From Metaphire vulgaris (taxonomy: Eukaryota > Annelida > Clitellata > Crassiclitellata > Megascolecidae): a stretch of 64,000 nucleotides of DNA. Under the pieces are notes generated by a model, which worked only from the letters and a program-made list of their open reading frames with translations, did not search any database and was not told the origin of the DNA. Of this stretch, positions 13,243-26,591 are shown one piece after another; position 1 is the stretch's first letter, and the number at the start of each line of letters is the position of its first letter. A program made the translations under genes and the position numbers. The DNA lies in assembly GCA_018105865.1 (NCBI GenBank), contig CM030835.1, positions 6,332,316 to 6,396,315 of the forward strand, in the 5' to 3' direction.

Positions 13243-14290
13243 TAGCCGCCTAGCCGGGCAGAATAAACTAAAAACGGGAAGTGTCAAAATTAGTTTTCAT
13301 CCGGAATTTAAAAGTTTTTCATCGGCCCCCTATAGTGATTTTTCCTTCAAAAACACTTCGTGTCTGCTCCAGACGCCTTACAGGCCTAGTAGAATTCTTG
13401 CGGTCTACCGTATCGAACGCCATGCATCAGGAGTGTATGGAATGTTAAATGCCCATTATTCAGTGCTTGAAGACTGCCTATTAGAGCTTTTTTATCGAAG
13501 GCGGTCTCGGCAGTCGACTGGCGTGTGCCATGTAGCCAGTCACCGTGCCAGTGGGCTTGACAAGTCGTTATGGCATTCAGATAATCGACCAGTTGCACAG
13601 CCACCATACGGTCAAGTGGCTTACTCAGCGTTGGAAGATTGGCTATGGGCCGGAAAGATGAGTCAAGGTCAAGTTTTGTTTCGTCCTGGCGTTATGTAGG
13701 CCCAGGGCCCACGCGGACTGGAACAAATCTAGGAGTTATTTTTATTTAAATAAAATGTAGGTTTTAAAGTGATTTATGTTTTAATGTTTGGCATGTCAGC
13801 ATCCGTAGACCATTCTCTAGGCCTAGGCCATAGGCTATAGCTTTCACATAGGTCTAGGTGAGGTGTTCTGCTGTCTGCAGAGAATAACACACTATTAAAG
13901 CATTAAGCGGATTTGGGTCCTTTAAGATGGGATTTTTCATCTTTCTACCTAAAAACCTGAACTCGACTTTTAAAAACCAAGGTTTTTAAAATCGAATTTT
14001 CCAGCCCTGGGCCCTGGCTATACGCCTAAACAATTTCACTATAACTTAATTTCACTATAGGCCTATTCATAAGTTGCCGCTGTAGGCGGCAGCTTGCGAT
14101 CAAGCATAACACGGAAACCATGGCCCTACACATAATGTGTGGAAGTCCTATTGCATCAGATATTTTTACAGTATCTTTAAGAATCTTGCCAGGTGTCGAT
14201 AACATTGGCCCAGCCACGGGAAACACGCGGAGCAGCTCCTTTTCTGACAGGGACCGGTTGTGGAATTTGCGCAAAGACGTCGAGAACTAT
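13243..14290. other. Intergenic DNA
   Basis: Contains a 159-codon ORF (13220-13699) that begins inside the MITE and has no recognisable family or splice support, so I do not call it a gene. TAGGCCTA-type palindromes begin to appear here. Confidence 0.4.
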
Positions 14291-14296
14291 TGGGGC

Positions 14297-14600
14297 CAGT
14301 GGCGTGCCAAGAGTGGTGCACGGACGCCCGGGGCCGCCAAGTTTAATTTGGATGCCCCCGCCACCTCGGTGTTAGGTGTTAACGAGCAAGAAAAAAGGTC
14401 GCCAGACAATGCGGAATTTATGGATGTCCTTATTTGGTTGCGGATGCTCGGTGCCAAATCGATAATTCGTAAAGGTTTTCATATAGCCTAGGCCTAAAAT
14501 AAGTGTTGACGATCAAAAAAGGTCGCCGAGTCAAGTTGAATGCCCCTCTCTGGTGGATGCCCGAGGCCACCGCCCCACCGGTCCTCCCCCTCTGCACTGG
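14297..14600. mobile_element. hAT-like MITE (CAGTGGCGTGCC end)
   Basis: The left end reads CAGTGGCGTGCC and the right end is the complement of CAGTGCAGAGGGGGAGG. Two copies of the shared GACGAGCAAAAAAGGTC-type motif lie at about 14381-14403 and 14506-14526. I could not find a matching target duplication. Confidence 0.5.
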
Positions 14601-15623
14601 TTGAAGTAGGTAGGATGATGAGCGAAGAAAATGCGTAAAATTTCAAAGAACTTCTTGAAGACTTTTTGCTCGTTGGAGACTTTTTACCAGAAAATTTCGA
14701 TGCGTCCCCATATTAAGGAAAACTGGCTACTCATTGGCGGCGCCAGGCATACACAAAGCATAACCTGTATGCCCTGCCATCTTTGGTCAGACCCTGGCTT
14801 CGGCCCTGCCAGATAAACAGTGAAATAGGCTTTGAAAGTTTTTAAAATGTTTCCACTCGGTAATTATTAAAATTACAAGCAATCCAATAGAAATTATCAA
14901 TGTTCTTAGACTTAATTAAAGTGACCCTGAATGGTAAAAAAAAGCAGGTGGTGAGGGTGATCCATCATCCATATGTATAGCCAGTACTGAAGACAGAAGC
15001 GAAAAACTAAGGTTGCAATTGACTGTAACTCACACATCCACGAAACAGGATATCGTACGCCTTCAGTACAAGAATATGTCACTGTTACAGTGGCAGAAAA
15101 TATCGGAAGAATTGAATGCGTTCAGACTATCACAACAAGACATTATTCATACGCATTACGCAAGGAAACATGCCTCTCCATCATTGATAAGACTTTATTT
15201 AGGCACTTAAAGCAATCGGTTATCACAAGAATGCATCATGGTCAAAGCGCGAGATATTGTTGCGTTTTTGCCTATACAAGTAAGCATTTTATATACATTG
15301 CTGTTATAAAAGCTTTTGACTTATGAAGATTTGTCATTAGAAGAGCCAAACACCTGGATATGAAGCGAATTAACATGTTCTGAAGGATGTTTTTGAACTG
15401 TCGCATAGGCCTACTATACTGTAATAGGCCTACACCAATAGATAGGCCTAAGTGATAACTACAGTCTGTAGAATGTAGTTATCGCTTAACAATAATTTTG
15501 CCCTTTCTCGTTGAACTTTTTATTTGTACAATACACAGAACGATAGAAGACTGATAGGGACAAAATCCACAAAAAATCAGAAAAATTTGAAGTTTCAGCT
15601 CAGATATCATTCTGCCACTAGGC
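14601..15623. other. Intergenic DNA
   Basis: No recognisable gene. Several TAGGCCTA copies occur near 15406-15450. Confidence 0.4.
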
Positions 15624-15631
15624 TACCGTAG

Positions 15632-15979
15632 CAGAGGCGGATCTAGGGTATTTGGCGCCTGGGGACAAAGTGTAGGGGTCTACGTTGGCGCCCCTAACAA
15701 CTGACAAGCAAAAAAGTTCCTCACATCGTTTTCGGCGCCCCTCAACTCTCTCTTCATATAGTGCTGACGAGCAACAAAAGGTCCTCGCAAGTGTTTCTTC
15801 TACTTTTATTCGATGGTCATTTCATCGGTGGTCGATGAATCCCGGAAATATTCAAAGTGTTTTGGCGCTCCTCACCGTTTTCGGCGCCCCTCAACTCTCT
15901 CTTCATATAGTGCTGACGAGCAAAAAGGTCCTCGCAAGTGGGACATGTGTACCCATGCCCTCCCCTAGATCCGCCTCTG
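15632..15979. mobile_element. hAT-like MITE (CAGAGGCGGATCTAGG family)
   Basis: Terminal inverted repeats CAGAGGCGGATCTAGGG at both ends. Flanks are TACCGTAG (15624-15631) and TAACGTAG (15980-15987), an 8-bp duplication with one mismatch. Internally, a segment containing TTTTCGGCGCCCCTCAACTC occurs twice, each followed by a GACGAGCAAAAAAGGTC-type motif. A third motif copy lies at 15702. A truncated, reversed relative is at 24114-24365. Confidence 0.85.
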
Positions 15980-16026
15980 TAACGTAGGCCTGTAACACAC
16001 TGTCAGCCAGATTGCATAATGGTACT

Positions 16027-16367
16027 CAGGACGCGATTTGTAGGGGAAAGGGGGATTTTCCCCCCACTGCCCAACTGCACCCCCTACTGCTACATCCCCA
16101 CCACTACATTCCCCACTGCTATTCCCCAGCAACTTCATCCCCCAAGCTCGACATATCCAGGGCGCGATTTGCGAGGGGGAAGGAAGGAATCTTCCCACCA
16201 CTGCCAAACTGCATCCCCTACTGCTACATCCCCACCACTACATCCCCCACTGCTACATTTCCCAACAACTTCATCCCCCAAGCTCGACATATCCCCCCCA
16301 CTGCTCCAGGTCACAAATCGCACCCTGGACATATCCCCCACTGCTCCAGGTCACAAATCGCACCCTG
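16027..16367. mobile_element. hAT-like MITE with internal partial duplications
   Basis: Ends CAGGACGCGATTTG and complement of CAGGGTGCGATTTG, flanked by ATGGTACT and CTGGTACT (8 bp, one mismatch). The terminal sequence recurs inside at about 16157 and 16309, and the core is a C-rich array built from CCCCACTGCTACATC-like units. Confidence 0.75.
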
Positions 16368-16375
16368 CTGGTACT

Positions 16376-17055
16376 GATGACGCAATTACTGTCACTAGTT
16401 AGTAGTTACTACTGCGTGTTTCTAATTTCTGGCATAATAATTATGCTCATGCGCATGATGAATTAATGATTTAGGACTATTAACGCAATCAAATGCATAT
16501 GCCTTGCGTAATTCTGTGATATGCCTAAACCATACATTTCTCTGGCTAGACTGGCCCTGACAAAATATTTTAGGCCCTGCTACAGGCCCTACCTCAGTTA
16601 ACAACCTGTTGCCGACACTGGCCACTGGTGCACAAAATAGGGAATTGGAGTATAGGCCTACGCATAGCTTTATGTCTATTTTCCTGGTTAAATTGGAAAC
16701 TATTTAGATGTTCTCTGTCTAACGCAGACACCTACTGTAGGCCTATATGGCCGTCAAAGCTTTCACTATGTATAGTCAGAATCTAGGACGCCGTATGTAT
16801 GCCCTATTTGCTGCGGAAGTCCCTTAAAACCGGCTGCGGAGTGCGGATGCTGCTGGTTCTGCTTCGCATAATATATAGTTAGACTGCATCATAACAAGAA
16901 CGAAGCCGATTATTCCTTCGTGCATGCACCGTGCTTAGTTGAATTTGCCGACGGTTTCCTCCTCCGAAGCATTCGACGTTCCTTCCCCGGGCTGGCTGTT
17001 GTTGTTCGCAGTGGATAATAGACGGCGTCAGAGTCGCAGCCGCGCGGCATCGGAG
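16376..17055. other. Intergenic DNA turning CpG-rich
   Basis: No gene seen to 16.8 kb. From about 16.87 kb the DNA becomes richer in CpG, as at a promoter, leading into the possible exon at 17056. Confidence 0.35.
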
Positions 17056-17093
17056 ATGGTGGAGATGGTAGAACAGTCAAAGCCGTCGTCAAG
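17056..17093 (+). CDS. Possible first coding exon of an unidentified gene
   Basis: In CpG-rich DNA an ATG opens 12 codons (MVEMVEQSKPSS) and ends at a consensus donor (AAG then GTAAGT at 17094). I found no downstream exon that joins it convincingly, so this could be a 5' exon of a gene with distant exons, or chance. Confidence 0.22.
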
Positions 17094-17600
17094 GTAAGTT
17101 AACCTTCATTGCTGCTGATTGAATTATCATCTAGCTCTCTTCGGATCCGCTATAGGCTCTATTATAAACAAGGGGTTGCCATTTCATCGTCAGTAGGGTA
17201 AAATATAAGAGACAGATATTATTGAAACGCGGCCTGTTCATTCGAATCGCTGAGATGTCTTCAGCGGCTATTGATCTCGCGTTGCGCTGCAGAGCAGAGC
17301 GCCGGTGGAAGCCGTTATAATGCCCGGCGTGGAAGGCCCAGAATCATGCATAGGGCAAAGAAAGGTCCTGTGCGGTCTACTGTGGCACGGAAAGCAAAGC
17401 TCGAAAAGCGGACACTACGGCCGCGACGCGACTTCTCCGCTGCAGCACGAAGCAGCGACGCTGTGAAGGTCATAATGTGTGTGTGTGCGTGCGTGCGTGT
17501 GATGCCACGCGTTGACCGTTAACCCGCTTTATAGGCCTATAATCGCCAAATGTCGTTTCAATTTCCTTAGACCGGAACCGTTTTAACCACTAGGCGTAGT

Positions 17601-17780
17601 CAGGGCTTTTTTTCAGTGGGAACGCACGGGAACGGCGTTCCCACACCTTTTTTTCCAGATTGTCGTTATAATTATGGATATGTTATAATGCATTTAGGAA
17701 CCGGGCGTTCCCACACCTGTTTTGTTGATGAGCAAAAAAGGATGAGTTCCCAAACCTTTTTTCCTAGAAAAAAAGCCCTG
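17601..17780. mobile_element. hAT-like MITE, perfect GGCGTAGT duplication
   Basis: Ends CAGGGCTTTTTTTC and its complement. Flanked by GGCGTAGT at 17593-17600 and 17781-17788. Carries one GATGAGCAAAAAAGGATGAG motif at 17726. The 44573-44834 element has the same ends. Core sequence resembling the ACGGGAACGGCGTTCCCAC block recurs at 23318-23458. Confidence 0.88.
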
Positions 17781-17789
17781 GGCGTAGTA

Positions 17790-19240
17790 GCCTATAGACC
17801 CTATCAATAATTCTCGCGGGGAAACCACAAATATCAGGAATAAACCCATCAGCAAACACACCGACGATACTGTGTTGGAATAGTCTCTGATTTAGGAATT
17901 TCGCATAGGGACCGTCCATAAAATACGTCACGCTCGAGGGGTCTACGAAAGTGACAGTTTGTGACAGAAGGATGCGTCTGATTGTCGTCAGAAAAATATT
18001 TTTGCAAACGACGAACGATGTACAGTAGCTTATTTCCGACGTTCAGTGTAGGCCTACATGTCTACTCTACACGCAGCACAGCATGTGTAGGTTACGACTT
18101 AATATGCATCACAAAGGACGGCACAAAAACCATGGCTGTAAAAGTCATAGGAGTTGGGAAAGAGATCCAGCGCTCGGAGATTGATATGCTGATGAGAGGC
18201 ATTCATTTTCAATTTACGATAGATTGCAGATGTTCGGCTGAATATGGAACATCATCTGTTTCGACACGCATTAGTCGGCGATTAGACCTAGGCCTATATG
18301 CTCGCGTCAAGTTCTAAGTGGAACCAGATATATAATTATATAGGTTGCGGTATACGCTGTGTCTAGCATGAAGGCAATTTTGTACGAAAAGTGCAAATGC
18401 CATAACCGCAAATTGCATCCTCTTCATCATCATGTACAGTCATTTTGCACCTGCAAGCCAAACTGCTAGATTTTGCGTCCACTAGCTCTATAGCGGCAGC
18501 CTATGGCCATATACACAAAGGAAGCCTGCTGGGTGAACTGATTTGCCTATTTACAGTGGAAAAGCGTGAAAGATGTAGGGCCTACTGTATATATTCAGAT
18601 AGTTCAGTCTTTCAGATCTCAACAATTTGGAGGTACTCATTGTGCTGATAGTCTACGGAAACGCCTCTAAATAAACCATTCCACGTTGTTCCGCAAGTAT
18701 ACAATCTACAATCTACAACATTGAGTTCATCTGGAGATGAAACGAGGCGGCTCAGGGCAGGCGGGTGCCTTTAAGGGTCAAGTGGTTTACAGATGTGAAG
18801 CTACAGTATAGCAAACTAGGCCTGCCTGTGCAGAGCAGCCAACGAAAGCAAGACTAAAAACCAGCTCCCGTGCACTGTCCAGGACAAGTTCAGCAAGAAC
18901 ATCTCTGTTGCCTTTAGCTCTTACTGACGTCACATAGGCCTATAGGCCCCTATACGTCACATAGGCCTACTTATGTCCACCTCTCCAGTGTTTAATCTAG
19001 ACTCCTGGACTCCGAGGGGAAACTGAAAAGGCGGCCAGGGGGTGGGGAAATTGACAAAGTGGTTTGCAGGGATTCTGCAAAGAGCTGCTGTTAGTCCATG
19101 AAAGTATGCCAAAACCAGCTCGGGGAATTGAAATTTACCGGAGGGAAGGGCAATTTCTCCCCGGAAACGGCCTAGATTAAACACTGCATCTCTCTTGCCA
19201 GAATTTCTTGTCACCTGAACCTGGGATATTTCTAGGATTG
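17790..19240. other. Intergenic DNA
   Basis: No supported gene. Contains GGGACCGTCCATAAAATACG at about 17908, which resembles the end of another DNA transposon, and frequent TAGGCCTA sites. Confidence 0.35.
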
Positions 19241-19410
19241 TGAATTTGGGGGGGTGTCGACCTCAAATTGGTGGTGGGAGGGGGTGTCCGGAGCTAATTA
19301 GTACGCATTTTGTATGCATACCATTGTCACACTACCAAATTTGGGGCGGGGTGTCGACCTCAAATTGGGGGGTATTAGGGGGTGTTAGGGGGTGTAAACA
19401 TATCCCTGAC
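19241..19410. mobile_element. Fragments related to the 5268-5628 element
   Basis: GGGGTGTCGACCTCAAATTG occurs twice about 95 bp apart. This is the reverse complement of the core seen at about 5343-5370. Confidence 0.55.
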
Positions 19411-19966
19411 CTGAACGCTCTGCCTATTTTGATCGGCATTATGAGCGTCCAGAACGGGCGTCGCATGACTGGAATAGCCGTGCACCAATACTAGCTGAGA
19501 ATCATTAGCGTGTTCCTTAGCTAACGCTGGTTTTACTATTTACTTTATTAAAATTTAAATATTTATCATTCGAATCCACCAGTGGAGGGGAAAATGTGGG
19601 GGTGGGTGGAATGAGTAGTCTGTAGGTGTAATAATCTGTATTCCGTAACTCATCAAGACCGCTCATCTGCGGAATGACTAGATGCATGGCTCAAAAGAAA
19701 TTGCCACTGAACATCAGTCACAATCTTTTGATGCATGTTGGAGAATACGAAGCAGATTTTACGAGCGAAGCCACGCACGAGGGATAGACTATAGCGCAAG
19801 TCATCTGCAAATTCTGCATTGCAGGAAAAAGACGACCAGAAATAACCAACAAACACTAGAAACGAATTAAAACTTTTAAAGCCTAACATGGCCTATCTGC
19901 ACGAATGCAATTTTCTACGATGTAGGCTAGCCTATGCGATCAACAGTATAGAGCTGGCACCAGAGG

Positions 19967-20285
19967 CAGTGGCGGTTCCAGGATTTCTTGGTGGGGGATG
20001 AAGTGAATTCATAGGAAGTTGGTGTGTGTGGGGTGGGGTGAAAATAGAAGGAAAATCAATAAGCTTTAGGCCTACCCAAAAAGCCTAAAAGGCCGACAAA
20101 GGGGAATTTTATCCTAATGTTACACTTTTACCGCGAAAAATAGGTTGACAAGCAAAAAAGGTCACCCGCAGTTTTCCCCGTAGTTTTACTAGACTTTTAC
20201 CCCAAAATAGGTTTCACAAGCAAAAAAGTCTGCAAGTCCGGTGATGGATGCATCCCCACTAATCCTCCACGTGGAACCACCACTG
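19967..20285. mobile_element. hAT-like MITE (CAGTGGCGGTTCCAGG end)
   Basis: Left end CAGTGGCGGTTCCAGG, right end complement of CAGTGGTGGTTCCACG. Flanks ACCAGAGG and ACCAGGTG agree at 6 of 8 bases. Two copies of the ACAAGCAAAAAAGGTC-type motif lie at 20145 and 20214. Confidence 0.65.
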
Positions 20286-20293
20286 ACCAGGTG

Positions 20294-20787
20294 CTATCAA
20301 ATTTCAAATGCGTTAGATGCCGGACCAAAGTGATAAGAATGCGGCTGGTGAAAATATAAATTTTGTTTGCCACTCTCATTGATTTTAAACAGTTATAGCT
20401 CAAATAGCCTAGGCCTAGTTCATATGCAGCTGGGTGACCAACATAGACCTACTGTATGACAACGCCTTGCTTGGCTTAAGCATGAACGAGCGCAGGACAT
20501 GAATCTGGGTATAGTACATGTGTTATAATAATACTAATAAACCCAAAGACATGTACTGGGTGCGTAATGCTGTATGCAATCACTTAGCATTTAGGGCATA
20601 TACAGTAGACCTACGTCAGTGCCTATGTGGTATCAGTCAGCCAAGGCAATGGATCGATCCATCGGCCTAGTATGAGGCAATCCGCTACAGAGGATCTCAT
20701 CGTCGTTTCATCGTTTTCTGCGTATCCGTCTCCGTTCTCTCCCTATTCTCCGTCTGTTTCGGTTTTTCCAACAGAGAAAATGCAGTC

Positions 20788-20827
<40 letters not shown>

Positions 20828-21160
20828 CACAATGCGCCAAGTAAACACGCCGATCATTCGATCTGTCGAGCAACAACGAATACAATCCGACTTCCTGCCG
20901 TGCATTTACCGAACCCGATGGTTGGTCACGAAGTCGACATTGACTAAGCGTGAACTAGACATGCAGTATGCATAAGTCGATTTTGCATTCAAATGAACAT
21001 AAGATGGTTTATGTCTTGCGGTATATGTGTACGGTCGAAATCATGAATTATTCAGAAAGTTCTGCTATTATGTAAGGCCCTCCGATCCTCGTTAAAATCT
21101 TCTTATCGATAGATGATCAGTCTGTACTCTGTAGTAATTCTCGTTATTAATTTAAGTTTA
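20294..21160. other. Intergenic DNA with a (GT)n tract
   Basis: A clean (GT)n microsatellite lies at 20789-20826. No gene recognised. Confidence 0.5.
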
Positions 21161-21570
21161 GGGGCTGTCCATTAATTACGTCAACAATTTAGGGAGGGGG
21201 TTTGAAAAGTTTGACAGTTGTTGACGGGGGGATGGGAGGGGGGTCAAGAGAAGTTGATGTCAACAATTTCACTTTTTACAAATAATCAAAGAATAGGAAA
21301 TTTCATGGAATACTACTTATTACGATGGAAAAAAGCATGGCGAAAAGGTCATCACCACCACATTTTGACACTCGATGAGCAAAACAGGAAAAAATGGTCA
21401 TCATCGCAAAAATAATAACCTTGTTATTGGGACCTGTCATTGATCTTGGGGGTCAACCAGTTTTTGAAGCAATTATAGGGGGTAACTGAAAGTTGACAGT
21501 TGTTGACAAGGGGAAAGGAAAGGGGGTCAAAATTGCCCAAAAATTGTTGACATAATTAATGGATAACCCC
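21161..21570. mobile_element. MITE with GGGGCTGTCCATTAATTACG end, copy 1
   Basis: Left end GGGGCTGTCCATTAATTACG. The right end is the complement of a related GGGGTTATCCATTAATTATG. TTGACAGTTGTTGAC repeats lie near both ends, and an internal GATGAGCAAAACAGG variant of the shared motif lies at about 21371. A clear second copy is at 58423-58801. Confidence 0.75.
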
Positions 21571-21662
21571 TTAAAAATACCTTTAGCGGCAATCCTGAGA
21601 ATACTCGTCTATTTTACATTACGCTACAAACAAATGGACGGCAAAGGGGCGCGAGTAATTAA
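21571..21662. mobile_element. TTAA-bounded mini-element (family A)
   Basis: Bounded by TTAA on both sides, with CCTTTAGCGGC / CCTTTGCCGTCC inverted ends. Its core TTTTACATTACG is shared with the elements at 28891 and 47245. It abuts the preceding MITE directly. Confidence 0.55.
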
Positions 21663-21740
21663 TCCTTTTCTTTTGGCTGCATTGATGATGCGTTCTGGCT
21701 GTAGGTGAGGGGCGAGGTACTGTATTATTGAGCGGACGCG

Positions 21741-22028
21741 ATGTCACTGGATAAGATCGGTCAGACGGACTCCAACCGACGAATCAAGCCGTCCATCAAG
21801 TTCGAGGGAACATTCTTCACCAGCACGCGATCGCCCAAGCGCCAGTACTTTACCATTCACCCCGAATGGCTGTCGGAGAATTCGACGCCGTACAAAATGT
21901 CGCCTTTGGAGAACTCCGCCAACCACAACTCGTCGGTCCATCAGGTGTCGTCGCTCAGCGGCCGGCGATGTCGCAGCGCGCCTCCGAACTGGAGGAGTAG
22001 AAATCCCATCACATGGGAACACTGGTAG
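21741..22028 (+). CDS. Intronless 95-residue basic ORF, unidentified
   Basis: Starts MSLDKIGQTDSNRR and ends NPITWEHW then TAG. The stretch is clearly more GC-rich at third codon positions than its surroundings, with a varied, protein-like composition: serine/arginine/proline-rich, no signal peptide, no membrane segment, and a tail RRCRSAPPNWRSRNPITW. An open frame on the opposite strand (21744-22022) reflects the same GC bias and looks less protein-like. I do not recognise the family. It could be a single-exon gene, the coding exon of a longer one, or a retrocopy. Confidence 0.45.
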   Translation: MSLDKIGQTDSNRRIKPSIKFEGTFFTSTRSPKRQYFTIHPEWLSENSTPYKMSPLENSANHNSSVHQVSSLSGRRCRSAPPNWRSRNPITWEHW

Positions 22029-22442
22029 CTCCCGATCGGGGGGAGTTCACCAGAAGACCGTGCGACGGAAGTGTTCTATTCAGCAGCAGAGCCTCAGAGA
22101 CTCGATCCCACGTTGTTCTATGCAGAATATCGCTATTATGCACGTCCATATCACTGAAGATGTCACGCATATGAGAGCAAAGCATATTAGAAACACGATA
22201 AGAAATGGACCTGGTCGTTGAGTCTTTCTCTGTCAAAGCCAAAGAGACAAAATGTATGATTGTTCAACTAATAATTTTAGAAAAATTATATAGTGAATAA
22301 TGATTTGAGTTGCATAGTTTTTTTCGTCTCGGGCAAAAATGTTCATATGTGAGAGGCCCACACTATTTAGACTAACGCATTTAAAATGGCGATCGTAAGG
22401 AGTAGGGCGTTGCAGCAAAAGAATGTTTAAAGTGTGGGATTA
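22029..22442. other. Intergenic DNA
   Basis: No feature recognised. May include the 3' flank of the 95-codon ORF. Confidence 0.35.
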
Positions 22443-22450
22443 TTTGAAAC

Positions 22451-22655
22451 CAGTGGCATAGCGTGGGTTGCCAGCGCCAGAGGCAAAAGAGGGACTGCGC
22501 CTCCAAAATGCAAAGAGGGTTTCTTTTATCTTATTTCTACATTCGTATAGTAAGCTAAGAAAAAGTACTTATTTTCACTTGGAAATTTGCGTTCCCACCC
22601 CCAAGAATTTTACGCCCGAGGCGATCGCCCTCTGGTCCCCGACGCTAAGCCACTG
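22451..22655. mobile_element. hAT MITE, perfect TTTGAAAC duplication
   Basis: Terminal inverted repeats CAGTGGCATAGCGTGGG and CAGTGGCTTAGCGTCGG. Exact 8-bp duplication TTTGAAAC at 22443-22450 and 22656-22663. Only about 205 bp and non-coding. Confidence 0.9.
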
Positions 22656-22663
22656 TTTGAAAC

Positions 22664-23317
22664 CAGAGCTTACTTAATTAACATTGTACGTCATTGCCCA
22701 ATTTCCAGCGCTTTTTCTAGAAAAAGGTCTGGGAGCTTATTTCCAGGCAGTATACTATAGCGTCATTTCACATTTTCTTGGAGGGGAGGGAAGCGAGATA
22801 AAAACTTTGATATATGTAAATTTTTGAGAAATTTGTGTGAATTTGTGTGAATTTTTGGTAATTTTTTGCATATTTGGCGGTTTTTTTGGCATTTTTCACA
22901 TTTCACATTTATTTAATACATTATTTCTTCATTTCCTTGAGGAGCCACGTTTTGATGCCCCTAAACGACGTGTAAGCTGTTTCCAGGGCTGTTATTTTGA
23001 GAGAAATTTTAGTATGGGTGAAATATGGGAGAATTTAGGTGACATAGTAACAGCACGAGGCCCTAAAATTTGTTATGGAAATTTGTTAGCCTACATCTTT
23101 AGTGATGATGATTTTTGTGCTCATCCAAGTGTCAAAAATGGCGATGCCCTTAATTTTTTGCTTGAGTGCAACGGATAAAAGAGCCGATTGTAAGGTTGTA
23201 AATAAAGCGATTGTAAGATTGTAAATAAAGCATGCATGCATTATTGCATATCAATAGGCCTACAGCCAGGGCGGCTGTTACAGACTCCCTGGCATAGCCT
23301 ATATAAGATAATCTGGA
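22664..23317. other. Intergenic DNA
   Basis: A 113-codon ORF at 22837-23178 is low-complexity and T-rich and I do not support it. No other feature seen. Confidence 0.35.
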
Positions 23318-23458
23318 AAAATAGGGGTGGAACGCTGTTCTCGTGCGTTCCCACACGCAATATTGTGCATATCAATATAGGCCTACAGTGTATAGACGAA
23401 TCTGAGCAAAAAAGGCGCTGTAACGCCGTTCCCGTGCATTCTCACTGAAAAACACTGC
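23318..23458. mobile_element. Fragment related to the CAGGGCTTTTTTT MITE
   Basis: Contains GGAACG...CGTTCCCAC blocks like the core of 17601-17780 and one GAGCAAAAAAGGCGCTG version of the shared motif at 23402. The ends are not definable. Confidence 0.4.
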
Positions 23459-24037
23459 CAATATCTAATAATGTACACTACAGATTAAAGAACAAGTCAA
23501 TGCAACTAAAAACCATTCGTTGATTCGCACAGGAAAGTGAATCAATGTAATTTTTGCATATTTACGATTTTTTTGGCCCAGCCTATTTTTTATTTCTAGG
23601 ACATGGTCTGGTTTATTTCTAGCACGTACGTTCCTTCCTTCTGGTTTTAACGTCTCTGGCGCCTATTTACTGAAAATTAATGCAAACAGAACTTTATAAT
23701 GATAAATAACGAGGCCTAAAGTGGCGCACTAAGGTCTGCTCTATAGTGTCACCCTGTTCGAGAACCATTAGGCCTACATACATATATGCTCCAGCTTTCC
23801 ATATTAAATTAAACTAGCTCCCAGCAGCTCTGCCGGCAAATGCAGCCGAGTGAAAATTTCAAACCCGGCCGAGTCAGTATTTCACTTTTGAAGACGTTTT
23901 ATATGATCAGACTTATTTTAAGTTATTGAATGTGGAGAGTTACTACAGTGGGGTTTCACACAGGCTTAGGCCAGCTTTCCATATTAAATTAAACTAGCTA
24001 GCCTCCTAAACCAAATTTAAATCACATTATTTATTAC

Positions 24038-24039
<2 letters not shown>

Positions 24040-24113
<74 letters not shown>
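24040..24113. repeat. (ATT)n microsatellite
   Basis: About 24 uninterrupted trinucleotides. It abuts the truncated end of the next element. Confidence 0.95.
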
Positions 24114-24114
<1 letters not shown>

Positions 24115-24365
24115 CGATTCCTCGACCACCGATTCATCGACCATCGATTCATCGACCATCGATTCATCGACCATCGATTCATCATTCATAAAGTATAAGA
24201 AACACTTGCGAGGACCTTTTTTGCTCGTCAGCACTAGGCTATATGAAGAGAGAGTTGAGGGGCGCCGAAAACGATGTGAGGACCTTATTTGCTGGTCAGT
24301 TGTTAGGGGCGCCAACGTAGGCCTACACTTTGTCCCCGGGCGCCGAATACCCTAGATCCGCTCTG
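24114..24365 (-). mobile_element. Truncated reversed copy of the CAGAGGCGGATCTAGG MITE with an internal minisatellite
   Basis: The right end is the complement of CAGAGCGGATCTAGGG, and the interior matches 15632 onward in reverse, including two motif copies at 24211 and 24278. At the left, a 15-bp unit (ATCGATTCATCGACC) is repeated four times (24114-24185). The 15.8-kb copy has only one equivalent. Confidence 0.75.
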
Positions 24366-24382
24366 ATTATTATTATTATTAT

Positions 24383-26199
<1,817 letters not shown>

Positions 26200-26200
<1 letters not shown>

Positions 26201-26465
26201 ATGGGCAGGTTATTGAAGTGCCTCACGGTTCGATAGTGAGTCGAGACAAAGAGATACACGTAAAGCTATAATATAGGCATTAGCAAAGCATCATCTAGAA
26301 TACTGTGCATGTAATCCATTTTTGAAAATGATATAGAGCTTTTAGAAAAGATACAAAGATGAGCAACAAAATGGTCAATGGATGCCATAATTTAAGCTAT
26401 GAAAAAATGACTTCAATATTGTGGATTGACAACATTAGAAAAGAGGTTCTAGTAATTTTCAATTT
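26200..26465 (+). mobile_element. LINE reverse-transcriptase remnant
   Basis: With frameshifts, the plus strand reads as the LEYC...NDIELLEKIQRRATKMVNG...LSYEKM segment that lies near the C-terminus of many non-LTR reverse transcriptases. It is too broken to function. Confidence 0.6.
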
Positions 26466-26591
26466 TGCATATTTTTAGTGAGTTGTTTGTGTGAAAATTT
26501 TATCTATCATACCACTTGTATGTGCTCTCATTAGTTTTAAGTATGAATAGTTTTGAAATTTTTGCATTTGAATGTTTGGTTATTTTGCAAG

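Noticed and set aside
13220..13699. 159-codon plus-strand ORF
   Set aside because: Starts inside the end of a hAT MITE and has no recognisable domain or codon bias; likely chance.
17271..17522. Arginine-rich ORF after the possible exon at 17056
   Set aside because: Composition follows GC-rich DNA. No splice join in phase with the upstream exon was convincing, and it ends in a GT repeat.
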